A stretch of 64,000 nucleotides of DNA, from NCBI RefSeq assembly GCF_019236175.1, contig NZ_JAFAJM010000017.1, forward strand, positions 62,001 to 126,000, written 5' to 3'. The translations under genes were made by a program, and so were the position numbers. The notes beneath the pieces are model-generated. The model did no database searches. It was not told where the DNA came from and worked only from the letters and a program-made list of their open reading frames with translations. Of the stretch, positions 25,610-33,930 are shown piece after piece (the stretch's first letter is position 1; every line of letters starts with the position of its first letter). The DNA comes from Chryseobacterium sp. (GTDB lineage: Bacteria > Bacteroidota > Bacteroidia > Flavobacteriales > Weeksellaceae).

Positions 25610-26923
25610 ATGGCAGAATACAAATTATTGCTTCCTTCCATGGGAGAAGGTGTTATGGAAGCGACAATTATCACTTGGTTATTCAATGAAGGTGATACCG
25701 TAAAAGAGGACGATTCCGTAGTAGAAATTGCAACTGATAAAGTAGATTCAGATGTACCGACACCAGTTTCGGGGAAAATTGTAAAAATTTTAAAGCAAAA
25801 GGATGAAGTTGCAAAAGTTGGTGAAGCCATTGCTATTTTAGAAATTGAAGGAGAAGGCGGAAATACAGCTTCCGAAGAAGCAAAAACAGAAGCTCCGGCT
25901 ACAACTCCGGATGCTGAAACCTTAAAAACAATTGAAGAGCCATTACAAACTGTAGCTGCTTCAAATGTAGAATTCTCAGGAGATCTTTATTTATCTCCCC
26001 TTGTAAAGTCTATTGCACAACAGGAAAAAATTTCTGAAACTGAACTAAAATCCATCAAAGGAAGCGGTTTAGAAGGCAGAATTACTAAAGAAGATATATT
26101 AGCCTACGTAGCAAACAGAGGGAAGCAGCCTGCTCCAAAAGCAGCTCCGGCTCAGTCTGCTTCTACTCCACAACCGGCCGTTTCTGCACCTGCAGCTACT
26201 ATTCCGGTAAGTGCCGGCGATGAAATCATTCCAATGGACAGAATGAGAAAGATCATCGCTGAAAACATGGTAAAAGCAAAACAAATTGCTCCGCATGTTA
26301 CTTCTTTCATTGAAACAGATGTGACCAACGTTGTAAAATGGAGAAATAAAAACAAAGCAATCTTCGAAAAACGTGAAGGTGAAAAGCTTACGTTCATGCC
26401 TATTTTCGTAAAAGCTGTTGTAAAAGCAATTCAGGATTTTCCAATGATCAATGTTTCTGTAAATGGTGAAAACATCATTAAAAAGAAAAATATCAACATT
26501 GGTATGGCAACTGCACTTCCTGACGGAAACCTGATTGTACCTGTTATCAAAAATGCTGATCAGCTATCACTTTCAGGTCTTGCAAAAGCAATCAATGACT
26601 TAGCGTACAGAGCAAGAAACAAGAAATTAAGACCGGAAGATACTCAAGGGGCAACGTATACTATTTCTAATGTGGGAAGCTTTGGAAACCTTATGGGAAC
26701 TCCTATTATTCCTCAGCCACAGGTTGCTATTCTGGCAATCGGGGCCATTGTTAAAAAACCTGCAGTTCTTGAAACCAAAGACGGTGATGTGATTGCTATC
26801 AGAAACTTAATGTTTATGTCTCATTCTTATGACCACAGAGTAGTAGATGGTTCATTAGGAGGAATGATGCTGAAGCATGTTCATGATTACCTGGAAAACT
26901 GGGATCTGAATACGGAAATATAA
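25610..26923 (+). CDS. Dihydrolipoamide acyltransferase (2-oxoacid dehydrogenase E2)
   Basis: A 437-residue E2 subunit with domains in the usual order: a lipoyl domain (1-80, lipoylated Lys44 in ATDKVDSD), an acidic and Ala/Pro-rich linker, a peripheral subunit-binding domain (about 128-168, LSPLVKSIAQQEKI to LEGRITKEDILAYV), a second linker, and the catalytic core (about 205-437) with SHSYDHRVVDGS, whose His and Asp form the active site. The sequence is closer to the branched-chain/acetoin type than to OdhB at 43553. No E1 or E3 gene is adjacent, so the substrate (branched-chain 2-oxoacids or pyruvate) is inferred only. Its terminator is at 26981. Confidence 0.9.
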   Translation: MAEYKLLLPSMGEGVMEATIITWLFNEGDTVKEDDSVVEIATDKVDSDVPTPVSGKIVKILKQKDEVAKVGEAIAILEIEGEGGNTASEEAKTEAPATTPDAETLKTIEEPLQTVAASNVEFSGDLYLSPLVKSIAQQEKISETELKSIKGSGLEGRITKEDILAYVANRGKQPAPKAAPAQSASTPQPAVSAPAATIPVSAGDEIIPMDRMRKIIAENMVKAKQIAPHVTSFIETDVTNVVKWRNKNKAIFEKREGEKLTFMPIFVKAVVKAIQDFPMINVSVNGENIIKKKNINIGMATALPDGNLIVPVIKNADQLSLSGLAKAINDLAYRARNKKLRPEDTQGATYTISNVGSFGNLMGTPIIPQPQVAILAIGAIVKKPAVLETKDGDVIAIRNLMFMSHSYDHRVVDGSLGGMMLKHVHDYLENWDLNTEI

Positions 26924-26980
26924 GTAATAAGTAATCAGCAATGAGTAATATACCTGGTGTTGATGAAATGATAATAATAG

Positions 26981-27012
26981 AAAACCTTCGATTTTTGATC
27001 GGAGGTTTTTTT
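26981..27012 (+). terminator. Terminator after the E2 gene
   Basis: AAAACCTTCGAT pairs with ATCGGAGGTTTT (one G-T pair) around a short T-rich loop and is followed by TTTTTTT. Confidence 0.85.
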
Positions 27013-27096
27013 GTGGTTCAATGTCTGTATTTCTGAAAAAGATAAGTAATATCATCAGGGTTTAAATTGTCTTTTATAAAACATAATTAATTAGCT

Positions 27097-28527
27097 ATGA
27101 AATCATTCATTTTAACGGCATTAGCTTTAAGTGTTTCTATCACCACTTACTCTCAGAAAACCAATCCATCTACAGCCATTGATCAGTATGTAAAAGAAGT
27201 GATTAAAATTAATCAGATTCCCGGTCTTGCTGTTGGGGTTATAAAAGATGGACAAATCATTTTTCAGCAATACTATGGTACAGAAACCCTGGAAAGTAAC
27301 AAAAAAGTGGATTCAAATTCTATGTTCAGGATATATTCTACCTCAAAACTGATGACAAACGTTGGCGTTTTTCAGCTGATTGAAAAGGGACAATTATCTT
27401 TAGAAGACAAAATCTCCAAATACCTTGACAATCTACCTAAAGAATGGCAAGATATTAAAGTAAAAAACCTGATCACGCATTCTTCCGGACTTCCCAATCT
27501 TATCGCTTTTAATGATATTTTGCCTGATGATTCTAACTCTAAAGTTATTGAAAGGCTATCCAGAGAAAAAATGGATTTTAAAACAGGAAATCAATTCAGG
27601 TATAATCAGACCAATTATTTTTTGCTTACGATGATTATTGAAAAAATTACAGGACAGCCTTTTGAACAATTCATCCTGAATAATCAGTTTTCCGATTCTA
27701 AAAACCAGGTCGTTTTTTCTTCAAATGCTCTCGAAAAGATCCCGAACCGCGTGATAAAATACAATTACAATTCAGGAAAAAGACAATATGAAAAATCTAC
27801 AGATGTCAGCGGAATAAGAGCTCATTCTGCCAATGGCATTGCCATAACACTTCCTGCATTTTTAAAATGGAGTGTTCACCTTAGTAAAAATGATTTTTTA
27901 AATCCAAAAACGAAAGAAATAATGTGGCAGCCCTTTGATTTTGGCAATAAAAAGGATGTTTTCGCCTATGGATGGGACATTAGTAAAGTGAATGATATCC
28001 CCTCTTATAATTTTTCCGGAGGAAATGTAAGTGCCTATAAAATTTACCCGCAGCGTAATCTGGCCGTCATAATAATGTCTAATGGATATAACTTATTCTC
28101 TGTTCAATACAGGATCATCAATCATATTGCTGCTATGCTTGATAAAAACTTAGCAGACGACTATTCATTAGCAGAAGAAACTATCATTTCTGAATTTTCT
28201 AAAAAGAACAATCCTGATGCGGAGAGAATCTATCATTCTCTTAAAGCAAAAAATTCAAAATGGAATTTTGAAAATACACTGAATGATATAGGCTATACCC
28301 TATTGAGAAATTCAAGAATGGATGAAGCTCTTAAAGTTTTTGTTTTAAATGTTAAAGAAAATCCACAATCGGCTAATGCTTTTGATAGCTTAGGGGAAGG
28401 ATATCTTTCAGCCAAAAACGATACCCTGGCCTTAGAGAACTATAAAAAATCTTTGGAATTGAATCCGGAAAATACCAATGCAGCAAAAATGATTCAGAAA
28501 ATAGAAGATCTGATGAAAAAGAAATAA
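27097..28527 (+). CDS. Serine hydrolase (beta-lactamase/class C family) with C-terminal TPR
   Basis: A 476-residue exported protein. Residues 1-19 are a signal peptide. The DD-peptidase/class C beta-lactamase fold follows (about 25-350) with the SxxK motif STSK (81-84) and the second motif RYNQTNY. The C-terminal ~90 residues contain one or two TPR units (NAFDSLGEGYLSAKNDTLALENYKKSLELNPEN, described here in parts: SLGEGYL and ALENYKKSLELNP). Relatives include D-aminopeptidases and esterases; real beta-lactamase activity is not implied. It is probably periplasmic. Confidence 0.88.
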   Translation: MKSFILTALALSVSITTYSQKTNPSTAIDQYVKEVIKINQIPGLAVGVIKDGQIIFQQYYGTETLESNKKVDSNSMFRIYSTSKLMTNVGVFQLIEKGQLSLEDKISKYLDNLPKEWQDIKVKNLITHSSGLPNLIAFNDILPDDSNSKVIERLSREKMDFKTGNQFRYNQTNYFLLTMIIEKITGQPFEQFILNNQFSDSKNQVVFSSNALEKIPNRVIKYNYNSGKRQYEKSTDVSGIRAHSANGIAITLPAFLKWSVHLSKNDFLNPKTKEIMWQPFDFGNKKDVFAYGWDISKVNDIPSYNFSGGNVSAYKIYPQRNLAVIIMSNGYNLFSVQYRIINHIAAMLDKNLADDYSLAEETIISEFSKKNNPDAERIYHSLKAKNSKWNFENTLNDIGYTLLRNSRMDEALKVFVLNVKENPQSANAFDSLGEGYLSAKNDTLALENYKKSLELNPENTNAAKMIQKIEDLMKKK

Positions 28528-28678
28528 TATTTATCCTATTAAATATTTCATAAGAATAATATTTTAAGGCCTCTGAACAAGCTATTGTAATTTAAAATAT
28601 AGAACCTTCAATTTTTACTTGAATGTTTTTTTATTGTTTATTTTCTTTATAATTTTATCTTTAAACAAACCATTATTC

Positions 28679-29305
28679 ATGGAATTAGATTTCAGAAAAC
28701 TATATGTGACCAAATTATTTGATTTTTCCAAAAAAGATGAAGAGCTTATTTTTGATATTTATGATCGCTTATCTGAAATGTATGAAATAACCCTTATAGA
28801 TATTGAAGAATCTCCATATAGTAAATTCAAATCACAAAATATAGATTTCTTAGAAGAAGCCAAACTCTGCTACAGGGTCACAACCAAAAGCCCAGCAGGT
28901 ACTTTCTATCTTTTTATTGTTAATCTGGTAGGAACATCCATCAGAGGGGCTCGTATGACAGATAAATATGATTCGCTGGAAGTTTGGGGCTTAAAGGAAA
29001 TGAATGAAGACTTTGGTTTTATCTCTATCAACAGAAAAAATCTGGCAGATAGAATTGCCGGAATATTTAGTAATTGTAATATTAATTATAAGCAAAATAA
29101 AGATTTCAGAGATTTCTATGTCTTGGGAAGTGACTCTTATAAAACAATAAAATTTTTAAATCCGGAGCGGAAAGAGGCAATAAAATCTATTTCTTCTAAA
29201 AACTTCAAAATTGAAGTTAAAAACAATATCGTTGGTCTAAGAATAGTTAATGCCTTGAATATTGAAAGCCCTTTTATTATTTCAAAAATTTTAAAAGAAA
29301 TATAA
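28679..29305 (+). CDS. Hypothetical protein
   Basis: A 208-residue soluble protein of unknown function starting MELDFRKLYV at ATG 28679. An in-frame TTG 60 nt upstream would add a Phe/Ile-rich segment without a sensible signal, and a near-consensus TATCTTTA lies between the two starts, so I prefer the ATG. The protein is mixed alpha/beta with many Lys and Asp and no motif I recognise. Together with the serine hydrolase upstream and the ClC gene downstream it lies on the plus strand, but gaps of 40-150 nt give no firm operon. Confidence 0.65.
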   Translation: MELDFRKLYVTKLFDFSKKDEELIFDIYDRLSEMYEITLIDIEESPYSKFKSQNIDFLEEAKLCYRVTTKSPAGTFYLFIVNLVGTSIRGARMTDKYDSLEVWGLKEMNEDFGFISINRKNLADRIAGIFSNCNINYKQNKDFRDFYVLGSDSYKTIKFLNPERKEAIKSISSKNFKIEVKNNIVGLRIVNALNIESPFIISKILKEI

Positions 29306-29347
29306 TTCTCAAAATTTTGCCGTAATTTCATGCCTTAAAACCAACAA

Positions 29348-30700
29348 ATGCTGAAATTCCTCATCCTCATTCGTAGATCCATTAAAAAATCCTTTGACAA
29401 TATCCGGAATGAACAGCTGAAAAACAATCTGCTTCAGGCTATCCCCTTTTGGATCGGATCATTAATTACCGGTTTTTTTGCTGTAATGTATGCCAAGGTA
29501 TTTGCATGGGGTGAAAATCTGATGAATCTGATTCTCGACTGGCATTCGTGGATGATCTTTATTATTGCGCCTGTTGGTTTTGTACTTTCCTGGTGGCTGG
29601 TAAAAGAATTTGCTCCCAACGCTAAAGGAAGCGGTATTCCACAGGTTATGGCTGCTGTAGAACTGGCCAATCCCAAAGAGCATAAAAAGATAAGAAGCCT
29701 TTTAAGCCTTAAAATTATCTTTTTTAAAATTATTTCTTCAGTGGTTTTAGTCATCGGCGGCGGCGCTGTGGGGCGTGAGGGTCCAACGATTCAGATTGCA
29801 GGCTCTGTTTTCAGAAAGGTAAATGAATACCTTCCGGAATGGTGGCCGAAAATATCCAAGAAAAATATGATTATGACAGGAGCTGCCGCAGGACTTGCCG
29901 CTGCTTTCAATACCCCGTTGGGTGGAATTGTATTCGCTGTTGAAGAACTTTCAAAAACGCATATCAACTATTTTAAAACAGCTTTATTTACAGCGGTCAT
30001 TATTGCAGGCTTAACGGCACAGACTCTGGCCGGCTCTTATTTATATCTGGGATATCCTAAAACGCATGATGTTTCATTAATGATCATGTTTCCGATTATT
30101 CTTGTAGCTGCAACCGCCGGAATTTTAGCAAGTCAGCTTTCCGTTATCATGCTCAAAATAAACGGCTGGAAAAAGAAAAAATTAAAAACAGAGAAAGCCC
30201 ATATTGTCTTTTTAGTAATTTGTGCATTAATTATTGCTTTTATCGCTTATTTTATCAATAGAGAAATTCTGGGTTCCGGAAAAGAGATTATGGAGCGCGT
30301 TCTTTTCACCAAAGATAAGCACGAAGACTGGTATGTTCCCATTCTGAGAATGTTGGGACCTGCCCTTTCTTTTACTTCAGGGGGTGCCGGAGGAATCTTT
30401 GCTCCTGCCCTGACTGCCGGAGCCAGTATAGGCTCGGTAATCTCAGGAGCGATCCATCTCACTCCCAATGAAACCAATGTGGTGGTTCTTGCAGGAATGG
30501 TAGCTTTCCTAACCGGAATTACCAGAGCTCCGTTTACTTCCGCTATTATTGTATTGGAAATGACAGACAGGCATTCCTTAATATTTCACCTGATGCTCGC
30601 AGGAATGGTATCTTCTATTGCCTCCATACTGGTTAGCAGACATTCTTTATATGATGTATTAAAAGTGAATTTTTTAACGGAGATAAGACGACAGGATTGA
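29348..30700 (+). CDS. ClC family chloride channel/antiporter
   Basis: A 450-residue polytopic inner-membrane protein. The three selectivity segments are all present: GSGIPQV (94-100), GREGP (142-146) with the gating Glu144, and GGAGGIFAPALT in the second half. Keeping the gating Glu fits either a proton-coupled antiporter or a gated channel. There is no C-terminal CBS pair, so it is of the short bacterial type like E. coli ClcA. It ends 30 nt before the convergent gene at 30731. Confidence 0.94.
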   Translation: MLKFLILIRRSIKKSFDNIRNEQLKNNLLQAIPFWIGSLITGFFAVMYAKVFAWGENLMNLILDWHSWMIFIIAPVGFVLSWWLVKEFAPNAKGSGIPQVMAAVELANPKEHKKIRSLLSLKIIFFKIISSVVLVIGGGAVGREGPTIQIAGSVFRKVNEYLPEWWPKISKKNMIMTGAAAGLAAAFNTPLGGIVFAVEELSKTHINYFKTALFTAVIIAGLTAQTLAGSYLYLGYPKTHDVSLMIMFPIILVAATAGILASQLSVIMLKINGWKKKKLKTEKAHIVFLVICALIIAFIAYFINREILGSGKEIMERVLFTKDKHEDWYVPILRMLGPALSFTSGGAGGIFAPALTAGASIGSVISGAIHLTPNETNVVVLAGMVAFLTGITRAPFTSAIIVLEMTDRHSLIFHLMLAGMVSSIASILVSRHSLYDVLKVNFLTEIRRQD

Positions 30701-30730
30701 GTTATAAATTGAGAAATATGGAATTCGGGA

Positions 30731-31327
30731 TCAGTTTTTAAGCATACAATGTAAATCTTTTATAGCTTCTAATACATCAGCAGCCACTTTATAATCTGTC
30801 ATTTTAATCACGAGTTTACTCAGTTCTCTTTTCGATTTAGTGGTTTTATAGGTCACCATATTTAAGTACGTGATATTATCTTTCCTTTGTGATAGCTTAT
30901 GAAATGCCACCACTTTACTTACATCCCAAAGGTCACCTTCATGAACAACCCTGCCTTTTGCATTCACTGAATTGATTTTTATATGATCTCCTTCAAATTC
31001 CGCATGCAGAGACAGATCATTCCTATCACGGTCTATTCCGTATTCATTGATTCCGGATAGAATAAAATGCCTGGCCTCATCCGTTGTTTTATATTTTCCA
31101 AGAGTCTGGCTTTTACCATTACCATATATAATTTGATAGATTTCAGATTTATCGATGGAATGAACAGGGCCTTCCAAATTATCCGATTCTTTATATGTAA
31201 TACTGGAAGAGCCTATTTCAACCAGTTTAGCATCAAAAGATGTTCCGTTCTTTTTAAGAACCTTATCCTGTGAATAGCCTGAAATACCCATTAGTAGTAA
31301 TGGCAGAATATAAATTTGAAGTTTCAT
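30731..31327 (-). CDS. Exported hypothetical protein
   Basis: A 198-residue protein from ATG 31327 with signal peptide MKLQIYILPLLLMGISGYSQ. An upstream in-frame start would put 22 residues before this signal and is unlikely. The mature N-terminus (KKNGTSFDAKLVEIGSSSITYK, about 24-45) resembles the short beta-rich segment found near the start of many Bacteroidota exported proteins that describe conversion of a value at a membrane. No domain of known function is recognised. It is monocistronic and convergent with the ClC gene. Confidence 0.65.
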   Translation of the reverse strand: MKLQIYILPLLLMGISGYSQDKVLKKNGTSFDAKLVEIGSSSITYKESDNLEGPVHSIDKSEIYQIIYGNGKSQTLGKYKTTDEARHFILSGINEYGIDRDRNDLSLHAEFEGDHIKINSVNAKGRVVHEGDLWDVSKVVAFHKLSQRKDNITYLNMVTYKTTKSKRELSKLVIKMTDYKVAADVLEAIKDLHCMLKN

Positions 31328-31417
31328 GGTGTACAGTTTAAAGCTATAAAAGTACAAAAAATCCCCTATCATCTCCCAACAGCCAACGAACAAGTCTCAA
31401 TTATTTCAACCACGCTC

Positions 31418-31448
31418 TTGTATATTTAAAATATATTTTCTACTTTTG
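31418..31448 (+). promoter_or_regulatory. Promoter of the rpsF-rpsR operon
   Basis: TTG (31418-31420), 20 bases, then TACTTTTG (31441-31448). The box overlaps an in-frame TTG at 31446, excluding it as a start and fixing the rpsF ATG at 31482. Confidence 0.78.
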
Positions 31449-31481
31449 CACCTCGAAATAATTAACAAATTTATTTACATT

Positions 31482-31823
31482 ATGAACAATTACGAAACTG
31501 TTTTCATTTTAACTCCCGTTCTATCTGACGCGCAGGTGGAGGAAGCAGTGAAAAAATTTGAGGATCTTTTAAAAGAAAAGAACTGCGAAATCGTTGCTAA
31601 AGAAAACTGGGGATTAAAAAAATTAGCTTATCCTATCCAATTAAAAAAGAATGGATTCTACACGCTAATCGAGTTTAAAGGAGAAGGAAATATCGTTGCT
31701 GATTTAGAATTAGCGTTCAAACGTGACGAAAGAGTAATCCGTTACCTTACTACAAAACTTGACAAGCATGCTGTTGAGTACGCTGTAACTAGAAGAACGA
31801 AAGTAAAAGCAGCTAAAGCTTAA
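31482..31823 (+). CDS. rpsF: 30S ribosomal protein S6
   Basis: A 113-residue S6, starting [16 protein letters not shown]. The ferredoxin-like fold binds S18 on the platform of the small subunit. [13 protein letters not shown] and [14 protein letters not shown] are the familiar conserved stretches. The C-terminal tail is basic. It opens the rpsF-rpsR-rplI cluster with a 33-nt leader in which I see no S6:S18-binding leader structure. Confidence 0.97.
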   Translation: MNNYETVFILTPVLSDAQVEEAVKKFEDLLKEKNCEIVAKENWGLKKLAYPIQLKKNGFYTLIEFKGEGNIVADLELAFKRDERVIRYLTTKLDKHAVEYAVTRRTKVKAAKA

Positions 31824-31855
31824 TTATTAACCCTATTTTTTAAAAAAGACAAGAC

Positions 31856-32158
31856 ATGGCAATAGATGAAATGGCTAAACAAGCCTCAGCTGGAGGAGAA
31901 TCAGAAGTAAAATTCCTTACTCCGCTTGATATCAATACAAAATCTGAAAAGAAATATTGTAGATTCAAAAAATACGGAATTAAGCACGTTGATTACAAAG
32001 ATGCTGATTTCTTATTACAGTTTGTGAACGAGCAAGGTAAAATTTTACCAAGAAGATACACTGGAACTTCTTTAAAATACCAAAGAAAAGTTTCTGCTGC
32101 TATCAAAAGAGCAAGACACCTTGCATTACTACCATACGTAGCTGACTTATTAAAATAA
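31856..32158 (+). CDS. rpsR: 30S ribosomal protein S18
   Basis: A 100-residue S18. The core [29 protein letters not shown] (about 62-92; key pieces RRYTGTS and [10 protein letters not shown]) binds rRNA and S6. An N-terminal extension of about 25 residues ([19 protein letters not shown]) is longer than in E. coli (75 residues) but usual in Flavobacteriia. It is 32 nt after rpsF. A terminator-like hairpin follows at 32172-32197. Confidence 0.97.
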   Translation: MAIDEMAKQASAGGESEVKFLTPLDINTKSEKKYCRFKKYGIKHVDYKDADFLLQFVNEQGKILPRRYTGTSLKYQRKVSAAIKRARHLALLPYVADLLK

Positions 32159-32171
32159 GACAAAAATAAAT

Positions 32172-32197
32172 AAAAGAAGAGGGCAACCTCTTCTTTT
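32172..32197 (+). terminator. Terminator-like hairpin between rpsR and rplI
   Basis: AAAAGAAGAGG (32172-32182) and CCTCTTCTTTT (32187-32197) form a perfect 11-bp stem around GCAA, a GNRA-type tetraloop. The T run is only four bases plus GTTG, so termination could be partial and would set a lower level for L9 than for S6 and S18. Confidence 0.65.
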
Positions 32198-32226
32198 GTT
32201 GCTGAATACATCATTAATTCTAACTT

Positions 32227-32248
32227 GATTTTAGACCAAACTAAAATC
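32227..32248 (+). promoter_or_regulatory. Leader hairpin upstream of rplI
   Basis: GATTTTAG (32227-32234) pairs with CTAAAATC (32241-32248) around ACCAAA, 18 nt before the rplI ATG at 32267. It could affect access to the start codon. No -7 box was found in the 108-nt gap, so L9 depends on readthrough or on an unrecognised promoter. Confidence 0.4.
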
Positions 32249-32266
32249 TAAAAAAGGACAACAACA

Positions 32267-32764
32267 ATGGAAATTATCCTAAAAAAAGACGTAGAAAACT
32301 TAGGACTTGAGTTTGATACAGTAAACGTAAAGCCAGGTTATGCTAGAAACTTCTTAATTCCTCAAGGAATTGCACTTTTAGCTACTCCTAAAAACAAAGC
32401 TGCTTTAGAAGCTACATTAGAAGCTAGAAAAGAAGAAGAAGCTAAATTAATCGCTACTGCTACAGCTGTAGTTGAGCAATTGAAGAAAACTTCTATCACG
32501 ATTCCTGCAAAAGTAGGTGCTGGTGACAAATTATTCGGATCTATCAACAATGCTGATCTATCTGCTGCTTTAGAAAAAGCTGGTGTTTCTGTAGAGAAAA
32601 AATATATCAAAATTCCTGGTAACACGATCAAGAGAACTGGTAAATTTGCTGCTCTTATCAGACTTCACAGAAATGTTGAGTACAACTATGAATTCGATAT
32701 CGTTTCTGACGCTCCGGTTGAAGCTCCTGCTAAAAAAGAAGAAGCTAAATCTGAAGAAGCTTAA
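32267..32764 (+). CDS. rplI: 50S ribosomal protein L9
   Basis: A 165-residue L9. The N-terminal globular domain starts MEIILKKDVENLG and has the GYARNFLIPQGIA signature (about 25-37). The long connecting helix (about 42-75) and C-terminal domain follow. A tail of about 19 residues rich in Ala, Lys and Glu (APVEAPAKKEEAKSEEA) extends beyond the normal ~148 residues and is likely disordered. It ends at the terminator at 32793. Confidence 0.97.
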   Translation: MEIILKKDVENLGLEFDTVNVKPGYARNFLIPQGIALLATPKNKAALEATLEARKEEEAKLIATATAVVEQLKKTSITIPAKVGAGDKLFGSINNADLSAALEKAGVSVEKKYIKIPGNTIKRTGKFAALIRLHRNVEYNYEFDIVSDAPVEAPAKKEEAKSEEA

Positions 32765-32792
32765 TAAGCGACTGAGAATTTCTCACAATATA

Positions 32793-32826
32793 AAACCACT
32801 TCATTTATTTGAGGTGGTTTTTTTGT
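32793..32826 (+). terminator. Terminator after rplI
   Basis: AAACCACTTC (32793-32802) pairs with GAGGTGGTTT (32811-32820), one G-T pair, followed by a run of T residues. Confidence 0.85.
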
Positions 32827-32990
32827 AAGTATACTCTTTTATAAACTACCCCGTCTTTCTCATCCTCTTGCAAAGAAAGGGAATACAGGACGTTTTAAGA
32901 TCCGGAAGACGAGTGTAGTGTCATTTGTATGTATAAAGTTTATCTTTTCCCGGATGCCCCCATAACCGCAGATCTAAAGCAGTCCAACAA

Positions 32991-33794
32991 CTATCTATCC
33001 CCTCTCAGCTTTTGCTGATATTCAGTAGGAGATACTCCGATAACCTTTTTGAAAATATTGCTAAAAGAAGACAGGCTATTATAGCCTACCAACATAGCAA
33101 TTTCATACATATTGTATTTTCCTTCCAGCATCAGTTCAAGAGACCGGGTAATTCTTAAAGCTCTCAGGAAACGAACGTAATTCATGCCTAAAATCTCTTT
33201 AAATTTTCTGGAAAGGGTTCTTGTACTCATTCCGAATTCTTTGGCTGTAGAGTCAATACTCAGGGGCTTTTCAAGGTTAGCATGAATATACTTTGCTATT
33301 TTAAGTAACATTTCATCTTTTGGAAACGGATGCTGTACCGGAAACGCCAGTTTTTTATCTCTTTTTTCAGGTAATACTCCTTTTAAGGCCTTAAGGAAAT
33401 AATATTTAGATCCGTCATTTTTTGTGATTTTCCCATCCCAGTCTTTAGTATACAAAATCATTTCCCGAAGGAGATTATTCACTGAGTAAATATTAATTTC
33501 ATCAAAAAAGCCATTTTCAGTTTCTTCTTTTTTAAAATAAAAATTATACAGGTCTACTTTGGGACTGGTTGAAAAAATATAATGGGGAGTACCTGCCGGA
33601 ATCCACATAAAACATCTTGCCGGCAGATACCAGTGTTTCAGATCCGTAAAAACATGCACAATACCACCTTCAGCATAGACTAATTGTGCCGAACTGTGAT
33701 AATGAATCTCCGTTGTGACATTCCCGGTAAGAACATGATACACATAAAACTCTGCATCTTCTTCTTCGACTGCTTTAAAATGATTATCATTCAT
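32991..33794 (-). CDS. AraC family transcriptional regulator
   Basis: A 267-residue regulator. An N-terminal cupin-like ligand domain (about 15-130; HVLTGNVTTEIHYHS, WIPAGTPHYI) precedes two helix-turn-helix units of the AraC type (about 165-262), with FGMSTRTLSRKFKEILGM and VGYNSLSSFSNIFKKVIGVSP. It is divergent from the tolC-hlyD-MFS exporter genes across a 137-nt region and is the likely regulator of that exporter. The inducer is unknown. Confidence 0.92.
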   Translation of the reverse strand: MNDNHFKAVEEEDAEFYVYHVLTGNVTTEIHYHSSAQLVYAEGGIVHVFTDLKHWYLPARCFMWIPAGTPHYIFSTSPKVDLYNFYFKKEETENGFFDEINIYSVNNLLREMILYTKDWDGKITKNDGSKYYFLKALKGVLPEKRDKKLAFPVQHPFPKDEMLLKIAKYIHANLEKPLSIDSTAKEFGMSTRTLSRKFKEILGMNYVRFLRALRITRSLELMLEGKYNMYEIAMLVGYNSLSSFSNIFKKVIGVSPTEYQQKLRGDR

Positions 33795-33867
33795 TTCTTA
33801 AAGATAGGAAGAATTTTTAAAATGGCGTAAATGAGAAAATCTTTTTCTGGTTTCACAAATCGGGTCT

Positions 33868-33889
33868 GACATCAGCTGTCGTAAATTTG
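33868..33889 (+). promoter_or_regulatory. Exporter promoter box with candidate operator
   Basis: TAAATTTG (33882-33889) is a full -7 match, 41 nt before the ATG at 33931. Immediately upstream, in the spacer, the sequence GACA-TCAGC-TGTC (33868-33880) is an inverted repeat. A protein bound there would affect RNA polymerase directly. The divergent AraC gene makes its product a candidate, though AraC sites are often direct repeats. Confidence 0.5.
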
Positions 33890-33930
33890 CACTATCAAAA
33901 TCATTTTAGCAAAAATCCATTAATAAATTT

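Noticed and set aside
27097..28527. Antibiotic-resistance beta-lactamase
   Set aside because: The SxxK fold is shared by many esterases and peptidases. The C-terminal TPR unit is unlike real class C beta-lactamases.
29434..29754. Minus-strand frames opposite the ClC gene
   Set aside because: They are antisense to conserved GSGIP and GREGP coding segments and have no independent support.
31446..31481. Start of rpsF at TTG 31446
   Set aside because: The TTG is the end of the TACTTTTG promoter box, and S6 proteins begin at the MNNYETVF segment.
31449..31481. S6:S18-type leader structure before rpsF
   Set aside because: The leader is only 33 nt and AT-rich and I could not find the stem and CCG-containing loop expected for that element.
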